This document shows positions 35,493 to 47,500 of a stretch of 64,000 nucleotides of DNA, one piece after another. The position numbers and the translations under genes were made by a program. Location: the NCBI GenBank assembly GCA_963920665.1, contig OY987265.1, positions 10,793,001-10,857,000 of the forward strand, in the 5' to 3' direction. The notes under the pieces are model-generated. The model was given only the letters and a program-made list of their open reading frames with translations. It was not told where the DNA came from and did not search any database. The stretch is from Straminergon stramineum. Its lineage: Eukaryota > Streptophyta > Bryopsida > Hypnales > Calliergonaceae. Numbering within the stretch: position 1 is the first letter of the stretch; each line of letters opens with the position of its first letter.

Positions 35493-37360
35493 AGCCACAA
35501 TCGACATGCAACAGCCAAAGAAATGCAACGACAAGAGCAGCCTGCTGCTACTTGACGTACAGTAAGTGGGGATAGAATTCATCCGTCGTGCTAATGAATG
35601 AAGTATTGTTGTAGGCAAAAGGCTAGTTTGGCGCAATTAAAGTTGATCTTGAAATTGTTCAATTTTTTTTTATTATTATCTTTGAAAATTGTTGAATTTG
35701 ATTTTCAGAATCTAGTAATTGTAGGAGTCTACCAAATATTTTGTATGTTGAATTGGGATAATTATTTGAAAAACATATGATTAACTTGCCTAAAAACTAC
35801 ACCAATACTTTATGTTCTTGAGAATAAGTAATAGTTAGCGCAATCCTATAGACATTAACATTAAGACCAATTGTCTTTACAAAAACACTCTAAGTAATCA
35901 TAAAAGAATCTAGTATTAAATGCTTACATAAGTTAAATTCAAATGATTACAAACTTTGCCTAAATGTCTATATAGAAGTAATAAATTCTCCTAGTAGCAC
36001 TTCCTTGGTACGTATCCACTGATTTGCAAGCTCTACTAAAGAGATCCATGCTACAATGGAGGTTCAATGTGGGCCTTTCTAAAGTTATATACATTGGATT
36101 GTAGAAGAACCCTTGCTTGAATGTATGTAGGAAAAGTGAGGCTTTATTTCATTATTTTATTTGTAGCATTTATTGTAAAGTATATGGTCTTTAGGAAAAT
36201 TGAAAAATATATTGTATAGAGGACTATATTTGTTGTGCTTATTGTATCACTTTTATGAATAGCATGCATGCTTCAAATAAATGTAAGGAGGTTGTATACA
36301 TATGATCCCATACAATATTTAGTTCTTACTATGGCAAATCAATGATGTTGAAAAATGTATACAATTTATACTTTAGAAACTAAACTTGAGATAATTTAGA
36401 TATACTCATGCATAACTAGCACAAATAACATTACAATGCAACATTCAAAATTTTCATTCACTCATAGGTTTATATTGTGAAGCTATTGGGATGCCATTAG
36501 ATTTTAATAAGAATGAATGGATGAAAACATGATGGATGAAATTGTGACTTAGTTTGCATTTTATATAATAGAAGATAGGAGAATATACAAATGAATTGCC
36601 TAGAACAAGAGTTTATATTTTGAAATTTCAATGAACTGGAAAATTTTCAATAGGCAAAATAAAAATGCCCCAAAGCGATTGTTCCTTTAATAAGTAGGGT
36701 ATGTATAGATTAAAATTTAGTACAATTGTCAATTTAATGAAAGTTCCCATAAATGTTTAGAATTCCAAAGAAGAGATTGTCATGAAAGTAAAGAGAGTTA
36801 TAGTAGAGTTTAGACCTTTCACAGAACTTGCTTTAAACATTATTTTGCCTTGAGTGTGAAGACAAATTCAACAAGTTTACTAAGATTCCCCCAATTGCAA
36901 AACCTATGCAACCATGTTCTATGGTTAGTGAACTAGTTGAACTTCCCAAGCCTCACTAACTATGACCCCCTAATGAATGGTGTAAGGTAATGACACTTTA
37001 AATTGTCAGGTACCTAAGTAAAATGAACTCCCATTATTTTTTGCCTAATAGCAAACAAAATTTGCATGGAAAACCACCAATTTCTTTTATAGAACTTAGA
37101 GTAGATTGTTGAGGTGAATATTCAAGAGTATTGCTATTCATGCATCACTCTTTGTTTTTTCAAATGTCTTGTTTCCTACTAAGTCTATGATTCATAGTAG
37201 AAGCTTGTAGCATGTTGCTTTTGAAATTTATAACATATTTTCCAAGTAGCATAATTCAAATTCTACTTGAAACATCTTTCACGACAATTTGCTATTCTCT
37301 TTGAACTAAATTTTGAAGGTGAATCCACATGGAAGACACCAAAATGATTCTACTGACTAC
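35493..37360. other. AT-rich non-genic stretch
   Basis: Very AT-rich, with only short open frames. Apart from 5' sequence of the dioxygenase gene at the left edge, nothing was recognised. Confidence 0.45.
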
Positions 37361-37364
37361 TTAA

Positions 37365-38176
37365 CCCCTAACTACCCAATCGACCATATATGGTCGATCT
37401 GAAATTTCAGGCTCGTTTTGGGAAGGGCAATTAAATACCTATGACTAGTTAAAAAAATTTTAGGGGCAGTTTCAAGGGTTAACTACTGAGCTTTTTTAAT
37501 TTTCTTTGAAAAAGGTAAATATTTGATTTTTGATACGTCCTCAAAGGCATATATGTATCTTGGTGGAAGAATAAAGCTTGCCCATTTTACTTGATTTCTT
37601 GACTTTGAGCAAAGCTTGCCAATTTCACTTGATTTGAGATCTAAAGAATTGTACTTATCCATTTGCTTTGAAAATGATCCCAATTTAAAGAGTAAAGTGT
37701 TTTCATGATTTTCACCATTGAAAACTCAAACATGCAAATGTTGATTTAGAGTTAATTGCGATTTCTATTTACAAAAAAATTACATTTCAACAATTACAAG
37801 GTGGATTGTGTGATGAGTTTGATAGCTCTTCATTTGAACTTAAGGTTTTTGGAAGTGAATTTTAGTGTGCTAAAACAATTTTTAGTTGGTCATGTCACCT
37901 TCAATCCCCCAAAATTCTTATATGCAAATTTCTGAAACATTGTGGAGAAGGACAACATACTAAAAATAGAAAACATACAATTCTCTTGTTATAATCTCAC
38001 AACTTCTATGCAATTTTGCACTGAAAATTGGTGTGCAATACTAATAATCAAGCTCTTTAGATATCCATACGATTATATTTTGAAAAAAAAACATTTTTTT
38101 TCATTTCAGATAACTATAAGCCCATGCTCTTTTTTCATTGTCAAAACACACTTGGAAAGGCTTGGGCATTTAGGGG
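37365..38176. mobile_element. TTAA-flanked element P4
   Basis: Left end CCCCTAACTACCCAATCG; right-end complement CCCCTAAATGCCCAAGCC; TTAA at 37361-37364 and 38177-38180 (812 bp). The right end nearly matches that of P6. An inner AAGGGTTAA at 37475-37482 could instead define a 114-bp element at 37365-37478, so the exact limits are open. Confidence 0.6.
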
Positions 38177-38180
38177 TTAA

Positions 38181-38597
38181 GGTACGACTACCTAACAAAC
38201 AAACTTTCTTAGGCAAGGGAAATGGCATGGCAAAATTTCCCCTAAGTTACTCCCAATCAGGCGAAGTCCCCCAAGTTCTCCACGGGCGCTCCCCAACTGA
38301 GCTTCTTTGGAGTACTCTACTGTAGTGTGTCCACTGTAACTTAGTGTGTCATCGGACTTTGGCTTTGGATTGTCTTCCTCGCCAAGCTTGGCAATCCATC
38401 TTCCGCTATCATCTTCCTCAAAACTTCGCGCAAAATGTCGCCACCACCGCCTTTCTAACCTATTCCAATCCTTGTGTGCCGATTCTCTCACAAGGATTCG
38501 ATCGCAGATCATGGATCCACGAGCATGGACAATGTGATGGCATAGAATCTCGGTGGAGGCATTGTTCACGACTCACAAGCTTCGCCATCACTCCGCC
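38181..38597. other. SCD1 upstream region and 5' UTR
   Basis: Between the P4 element and the SCD1 ATG. An in-frame ATG at 38553 would add 15 residues (MEALFTTHKLRHHSA); family proteins start at the downstream Met, so 38598 is preferred. No TATA box is obvious. Confidence 0.45.
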
Positions 38598-41500
38598 ATG
38601 GGCCGTCTCCTGGAGTATTTTCTGGTGTGCGGGTTAGACCCGGATCTGCAGACCGCGGACACTCCCCCGGTGCGGGGCTACTTCGGCCCATCAGCCTACT
38701 ACCTTCCCGCCCTCCTCGACCAATACCCCCCCTCGGAAATCGCCGACTGCCCCGATCCCCCTCCTGAGCTTCCTGTGGTTTGTACCTGCCCTCCCTCAGA
38801 AAATGTGTGTTAGGGTTTGAGCTCGGAGAATTCGCGAGCTGGATGCGTAGCTCCCGATACTTAAGTTAAAGAAGAAAAGATTCTTGCAGAAATGAGAGAT
38901 GCTTGGTTTGCTCCTGCCCTCCCCTCAGAAATGTGTGTTAGAATTCGCGAATGGGATGTGTAGTTCTCGATTCTTGAATTAGAAGGAATTTTTCTTCGCA
39001 GAAATGACAGATTCTATGGTTTGCTCCTGCCCTCCCTCAGAAAATGTGTTTTAGGGTCTGAACTCCGAGAATTCGCGAACGGGATGCGTGGTTCTCGATT
39101 CCTTGAATTACAAGGAATTTTTTTTTTCAGAAATGACAGATTCTTTGGTTGCTCCTGCCCTCCCTCAGAAAATGTGTGTTAGGGTTTGAGCTCTGAGAAT
39201 TCGCGAACGGGATGCGTAGTCCTTGATTCTTGAATTGTGAAGAAAAGATTCTTGCAGAAATGAGATATTCTTGCTGGAGATAGAGCAGAGGAGGGATATG
39301 CGAATGCATTGGTTTCATTTTTCTTAGTTTAGGGTGCGTGTGATCGTGTTTGTGGTGTTGTGTTGGTTCACAGTGTGTGCTGCCTGGAGGAGTGCAATTG
39401 TATACGGAAGGACCGAGCTCACAGGATCCGAGCAGCACTCCCCGCAGCTACCCGACCGTGCTCACTGGTATATGCCGGTTTCTGTTCTACGTTTCATCGC
39501 TGGTGTTTCCTGTGGGGAAATTGGTGTTCTGAATGATCGGTTCGGCACGGAGTATTATGCCTTGGCGTGAAATTAGTTTTTGGTGAGGGATTGGATGCAC
39601 GAAGGAGAATGTGGATGGTGGTTGCGTGGTACTGTCGAATTTGTAGGGCTTAGGTGTAGGGACAATCTCCTTTGATTGAGCTGAAGTTCAAGCCGTTGTC
39701 AGTGCCAGTGGATTGGATGGCATAGGTGGGAATACGTCAAGCTCTTGCGATCAAAAGTCGATACTGACCTCGGATTTTGATCTTTGGTACAGATGGAGAT
39801 GGTTCGAAAATTTATTTGAGCTGCATTGCGTTCCGTGACCCTGTGGATGACGATGTCGCTCAAGCCTATAATATTCCTGCCAATTCCTATGTGGACAAAT
39901 GCATCTGTTTCGTCTCCCACTCTCCTTGCTTTGAGTTGTTTCGGGATGCACTCGAGGAGATTTATCGCTGCTGCTTTTCAGCTTCTGGTAGCAGGTAGCT
40001 AGTTCATGCCCACGTCTTTAATTCGATTCTGTATTCATGTTCAGGTCCAGCGAGGGCCTCCGTAACCTCTGGATGAAAGATAGAGCGAAGAAGGGTGTAT
40101 TACGAATTTTCATTACTGTTTGTGACCCACGAGTCCTCGTAGGAATGTTGGTAGAAGTATCTTCTCACGAGAAAAGCAGAGGATTTATATGGCATGACCA
40201 AAAGGTCATACAGTTACATTTTGATAGAATTCTCTCAGAAACGCAGACACAGTATGTTAAATCGATCTGGGGTTTATGTTTCATACATCCCATGTTTGGT
40301 ATTGTGCACCGTGTTCTTGAAGGGGTTAGCAATCTATGAAGGTTGCTGTGTCTTAGGAATGACAGTGCGTTTTATTGCTGATAAAGAATGGTTGTTTGAA
40401 GAGCCGTAACATTTTTTTCAATGTGGCTGCAGCAAGCCTTTGTGGGACATCATTGCGCACGTAGTCATGTCTGTGCCACTTCCGAGTCCGGGAATGGGCC
40501 AGATTTTGTTTTCTGTGGATTGCCATCAGCTGACAGTTGAAGCGCCTGCGAAGGACGGGCTTCCTCATGCGGATGTAGGTTAACTACTGTAGCACTTGAT
40601 TGCTTATAATCTCAGATCTGTTGCATCTCTTTTTTGTTCTCTCGTTCATTATTTGACAGCGCCTCTTTCGGTGCAGTTGACTTATTCTAGCACGTGCTGA
40701 TGTCAGTTTTTTGGTGTCTCAGATGTCCTTCGAGCCTTTAGTACGGGCCTTAGACATCGAGAATTTGATACGCCTCTTCACAGCTGTTCTTTTGGAACGA
40801 CATATTCTTTTGCGCGCCAACAAGTAGGTTATCAACTCCTTTGAGGATGTTTTGAGTTAGGACAAGTCGCTCAATTAGTTTGCTGTAGAGATAACCTGTT
40901 CCTCCTAGCTAATTAAAGCTTGTTTATTCAACTGGTTATATGATCGTGCTAATTGATAATTTTATAGGGAGAACTTATAGATTTCATTTCAAGGTTTTCG
41001 CACTTGGTTGATTTGTTTGTCTAGCTGCCCTAACTATTCTACAGATACTCGCTGTTGACAGTTGTTGCAGAATCCATTCGCCATCTAATTTATCCTGTCC
41101 AGTGGCAGGTAAGTTGTCGACAGTTTGGTCGTTTCTTTTTGTTATCATGGATTGGAATAAAATTATGAGTAACGAGTTTGGAAGGATTTCATAAAAAATT
41201 CTTTACAGGGGTCTTCCCTCCATTACAAAGAATTTTGGGTATGTTTTCCAGCCATGGGTTTATCGGCGATGACTTGCTGAAAGTAGAAGAGCTTGTGTAC
41301 AGGAGGGTTTCTATAGGGGCCTTTCGTCTTACTAGAGGCTCTAATAGTCACGGACAAATTTATTCTCTAGTTATTGAAAATTGCTGTGTATTTTGAGCAG
41401 CATGTGTACATTCCAGTTTTATTCTTCGGAGGGGTGGACTTCATTGATGCACCACTTCCGTATCTCATGGGCCTTCACACGAGTATTGATATCTCATTCT

Positions 41501-44500
41501 CGAGCCTAGATGGAGTAAGTCTCTGTACTGGGAATTTCTGAGGACATTGATTAGAAAATTTCTCTTTCTTCTAATTGATTGAGTCGTCAGCCTGTTTGAT
41601 TTTGCCAATGTTGTCGACAACATTGACAACATTGACAAACACATTAATTAAAATGTCAAGTCACTCTACTGAGAAGCGCTCCTTTTCTGAAAGGTCAACG
41701 TGTGCATGGTCTGGTGCTTATGCAGTCTAGGACAATTATTGCAAAATAATCATTTCACCTAATAGTTAGTTTACTTTATTCTAGTAATTCAAAAGTAACC
41801 GACACCAATCTAAGTCTCTTACTCCAAGCTGGTTGACTATATTTGTAGGTGACAGTGGTGGATCTGGACAACAACCAAGTCGACTGTGCTGAGGAATTAC
41901 CAAAATTGCCGGAGGCTGAAGGGAAACAACTTCGAAAATCTTTGTTGCAGTTGGTGCATCCAACTCTTGCGCGCTTGGATCTTGTGCACTCAACCAACAC
42001 TTTCGTACGTCGTTTTTCAAAGCCTTGGTCCAAGGATCATGATACTGAGTTGCGGTATGTCTTTTGAGCAAAGCAAGCTATGTTAGCTCCTCGACGCTAT
42101 TTGTGAAAATATAGGATCAGAAATGAAGTTCTTGATTCTATGTATTGTCGGTGCTTTGTATTTCCACCTTGTGTTTTTAACCTTAACTGGACGTTTTCCA
42201 GGCTTATTTTTCTGCAATTTTTTGCATCAGTGTTGAGTGGTTATCGCGACTTTGTGGTAAGTCAAGTTTCTTTAGTATGACTATTGTACTCTGATGAAGC
42301 ACGTCATTTAGCCCAGACTTCTTATTGACAATGTCCACCTAAGTTTTTTCCTGATACCTAGCTTTCAAACCTCCGTTTATTCAGGATACTTCCGTTGGTA
42401 CAACCAAGCCCTTCAACGATGTTGCTTTTCTGAGGAAGAGATCTCGGATCATGGGCTGTTCTGAAGAACCTATGGTAAGTTTAAAGAAGCATAACAAGAA
42501 GATTCAAGGCGGGATTCAAGGTCCTCTATTGTTGAGCTATTTGTGCTATTGTTGATCTATAGCTAATTTTGCTGTAATTCTGATTCATCTTACCAACTGT
42601 TAGAATAGTTGTGTTGTATTGGTAACGGCTTGTTGGTGATATTGTATATAACCTGAGGCGGAAATTTCGGGTGATTTCTTGTGCTCATGTAGGTTATGCA
42701 GTGGCTGAGCTCCCAAGGTTTCATTTCATTCATAGAATCAGGGTATGGCAGTGTAGGAGCTGGGCCAAATCTGGTTGACAAGCTCCAGGCAGCCATAAGT
42801 CGCGGTGAGGATCGTTATTCTATCCTGCCTGCCAAGGCCAACGAACCAGAAGTGCTCACAGTTCCGGATTCTGACGGACGAGTTCCAGGTTCTTAACATA
42901 TCTGTATACTAGTTTTTTCTGAATAACATTTCCTGGTCCTTATTATACCAGGATATTGTAAGCAGCATATAGTGTTTATTGACCTGCTTTCATTGTATTC
43001 TGTAAATTATCTGACATAAGCAGTGGCAGATGCCATGACCATCATTGAAATGGTATCAATTTGACTTGCCATACACAATTTAGAGTTGATCCCTAACCAA
43101 TCAAATATTGATCATGACCATGCATAATGACGAATATGATTTGAAGCTAAGTGGCAAGTGAGCAAAGCCTGAGCATACTATGTACCTTAGTCTTGCAATT
43201 GTCATATTATTTTTTGAGGAACTACAAAATGGAGTGAATCTAAAATTCTAAATCGCTGTTCTCATGCCATAAGTTTGTGTCAATACCCTATTCCTACTGT
43301 TAGATTCTAATATATTTGTCAACAGTTTCCAGGTCAAGACACTGTTACGATCGTTTTCCTGCTTTCCTGAGGACTCCTGCTCAAGATGAGAAGCGAAAAG
43401 CTATTTTAGCTGCTGCTGTCGAGCAAGGGAGATTAAGGTAACTATTGTCTTCAAATATTTGAGCCTTCTTGACTGCATTATCATGCGGGAATCATTTATG
43501 GCTGTTCTGGGTATCAACTACCACTTTTGTGGAACATTTCATTTTTCAAGGACTAATTAGTTTAAATACTGCCTGCAATCCGAGCTGTCCAAGTCAGCAT
43601 TAAATGGTCAGATGGTAGGATTGACATACGTGTTAAGTTTGATAAAGAAGTCTTAATTTTTGTGCATAAATTTTGCAGCAATTTTGGAGCGGGAGGAAAG
43701 GCAGAAAATCTTAGTCCACAAGAACGAGCGGTGAGTTTCTTGTCAGTACTGTATGAGATTAGATTTGAGAGTCGTTTGTGGCCAAAGTTGGGGTGACATC
43801 TAGGTGTTGTATACTGCATCTGGAATTTAAGATTGATATGTGCATATATCTCCTTCTCATTATATTATAGTGGTGGTAGAGGCTCTGCATGTCTCTTCCA
43901 TGTTTGTCACTGATCTTCTCATATATATTATTGAAGTTGAGTTTATCATTTAATCGGTTGTCTATTTTTCCTCACAGGCTGAGCGAGACCTCATGGTTCT
44001 TGACATTAAGGTCAAACTTCAGGTTAGTTTCCAAAAGATCTCTTTCTTTCATCAATAGTCTAGTATTAATTCTCTTGTTTCTTGCTTGTTAAACTGAGCT
44101 AGTTTTTTAAATTTCTATTTCTTGCATCCACATATCGGAGCTTATATATAAATCAGGTTTAACCGTCTGAATTGTATAACTGGTGTGGATTTTTGTATCA
44201 GGGTTTATGGAGACGACTTGTCAGTCTTGGTCCTACCGATGATCCTCTATCTTCTGCGGAGTATGGTACTATTTTAGGTAAGCTTTATATCCAATTCGAT
44301 CAGAATCTCCATGTAGATGAGTCCGCTTGATTCATTTTGGGGAACAGTAGACTGTCCAGGGGTTGAGAAATCCATGGTTTTGGTTTTGATAGATTAGGGT
44401 TTTATTCTGTGTTTAATTTGAGAAGTAGCGAAGCAAGGTTTTGTTGTATCTATTGTCTGTGGACTTGTCGTGCGCTTGACATGTTCTGGCATTTGTTGGC

Positions 44501-47500
44501 ACACAGCTTTGATTGAATCCGATGCAGAGGGCATTGGAGGCAGTGGCTTTGTGGAATGTCTAAGAGAGCACATCCATTCTGTAAGTATCTTATAGCCGGG
44601 ATCTTCTTGTTGGATTGTTTTCTTACAAACCTAGATGACATTCAGTGTAACTTCAGACTGTTATGCCGTAGTCTGTATTTTTGACCTTGTTCTATTGTGT
44701 TCACTTACTTTATGAGATTTTTAAAAGAATGCTGAAGTTTTTCTATAATCTCCATAGAGTTATTGAGATACTGCTATTTGTCTACCAATTGTTACTCATC
44801 TTCAGTTGTGTTACTTGTTGATTGCTCGTCACTAAAAGCATGCACTTTGTTGGAGTGGTTTCTTCTTGCTAATCTATTTCCTGGATACAGGGCTGGGAGT
44901 GTGACCTGACGGAGTTGCAATTTAATGCAGTAAAAGAACTGGTATGTGAACTTTATCTCTGGCTCCCATTGGAGCCTCAAGAGTTAACATTCTGTCTTAA
45001 GTCGGAAGTTAAAACAGGAGTTCTTATTTCGGTGGTGACAGTTTTTATATTCAACTCAAATTGCGCTTTATCCAAGACAATATCGACTGGGGTACACGCT
45101 TGGTGTGAATCTGTATTACTACTTGTCTAGTAATGTGACACGCTAGTGTACATGCTTGTTTTATGACATGTTTCCTCCTTCCACTTGGTTGCTCTGCAGA
45201 TGAAGATAACTATAAGTAGAGCCACCGCTCGTAATGATATGACAACAATTCGGGACTCCTTAGAAATTGCCTCAGATATTCACTACAAGGACCACGCTAG
45301 GGTGACCGACTATCTTCAACGTCACCTTGGGGCTTTGCCTGTGTGGGATGAACTCCGGTAGGTCTATGAAATTGACCCTGACTAGTCTTTTGTCCTTCAT
45401 TAAACCATTCAGGCAGTTTTCAATTCGATTTAACCTGTAATCCATCTTGCATGTAACCGTAGTCGAATTGCCTTGCAGATTCTGGGAGGGTTACTTTGAC
45501 CACCTCTTGGATATGGACTCAGAAAACAAGTATGTGTCTACGCTTTAATTCCCTGTTTTTGCCATGGTATAAGGTCTGTCGTGGTTGTTAACTGCAGACG
45601 TGTATATGAAGTTTCTGTTGCTTTTCTGAGTCATTTTTCATGTTTCTATGACCGACACAATTGTACACTTCTGGGAAGACCTAATGAGTCGAATTTTAGA
45701 CAGGCTGTACAAGGTTTGCTGAATTGGTTCTCTCTGTTTGCTGTATTATCAGGAGTGGTCCTTATTCAACTCTCGTGACTGAACACCTAGTAGTGTTGGC
45801 TAAGCATATGGTATGTATTCTGTTATCTTTGAGCCTGCGACTCTCGGCAAAAGAGATGACAGGATTGGCTGTATATCAACTTGTTCCTTTGCTTTCCATG
45901 TGAGATAAGAGAAATATGGGCATGTTATAGCTAAGCTAGGATTTTATATCTAGATTTCTGTTACAGTTGAGTTCTGACGTGAAGGCCCCTTATTGATGAT
46001 AGGAAGCATGTTGGTAACGGTCTAATCTATCTTTCCTTCATGGATGTACTCTTTAAGCGTCTAGCATGAAGGGAAGTAAGGTACCATTTTAGGTGATCTT
46101 CAGCTTAAGGACTCTGTTGTGTCTCTAAACTAATAGAAGCTTCTGCTGGGGGTTGGATGAGAAGGCTGGATTGGGTATGCGTGATTTGAAGTCGTGGACA
46201 ATATTGGAGACGATTGCGAAAAATGCCAGCCCTGGTGTTAATCTGGTTTGTGCCTCGCTGTGATTTAGACGGGACCTAAATTGGTTGTCTCTACTAATTC
46301 TACCATTGGCAGATTTCTGTCTTTCTGCAGGGGTAGCTTCTTTGCCTTTGATGACGTGATACAAGTACGGTCGGTTTCTGTAACATTTGACCCTTGTGTT
46401 GTGCAGATTGGATTGAGGGGTTTGTTAGCCCTTATGCGACATGCAGGAGAAGGTTACTGGGGGCTTTTACCTGAACAAGCCTTGCAGTTACACACGCAAC
46501 AACAACAGCAAAATATAGACCAGAGCACTGATGATGAGAGTAATCAACCTTCATCGGAGACTGCTGGGGTAGGGAGAAGTTGGGTGCACAGTATGTTTAG
46601 TCGAGATAAAAATGCTCTGAATCAGACTGGTGGCAGTGGTCGCGCTCGAGGCAGCCAACCTGTTTTAGGTTTGTTTTTAAACTTTTATCTCACTTTTTAA
46701 TGTCACCACATTAGTATTTTGTAACCAAAGTGGGTGATTTGAATAGTTTTTTGTGTTGGCAATTCTCTGCTAGTCTTGGTTGTTATCAACTAGGTAGTGT
46801 ATTTGAACACATCTTCCGATCCAAATGTTGGCAATCGTAGTTCTAGAGTGCTCTAACTCTCATGGCCTGCTGTGGCCAGATGGGTCACGAAATACACTGG
46901 AAATCCAACCTGTGGCCGTTTGACGGCTATTTACAGCAGTTTGATGACAGCAGCGTAATTACAGCATGCTACGGTAGCTTGTAGAGCTTTCAGTGATTAC
47001 ATTTTATCTTTTTGCAGAGCGAAGTGACAGCAATAAAAACATGCAAACATCAGCACCAGAACCGGGCTCTGGAGCTGGTGCGAAGAGAGGTTCATCGGGT
47101 GTACGTTTGCTGCGGGGTCATAAAGCCGCTGTAACAGCCCTCCACGCTGGCACTAGACAAGAAATGGGAGATTGCATGGGAGATTATGAGGACACTGGGT
47201 ACTTTATTAGTGGATCAGCTGACTGCACGGTATTTTTTCACAAACCCCTTTCTCATAGGTTGCTTAGGAGCAATTAAGTATTTGATACACAAGTTTTATG
47301 TATGCACATGAAACACCCAAACATTTCGATCTTATTTTTTGAATATCTACGGTTTGCAATTATAAAATACTTTTTTTTCATCGTGAATTCAAACTACAGA
47401 TCAAAATTTGGAATCCACGCCTCCGGGGATCAGAACTGCAAGCTACCTTCATTGGTCACACTAGGTTATTCTCTAACCTGGATTGTCCTACAGACAATGG

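Noticed and set aside
38771..39270. CRISPR array
   Set aside because: Regularly spaced repeats, but these are contiguous 120-bp intronic units in a eukaryotic gene with no short repeat/spacer structure.
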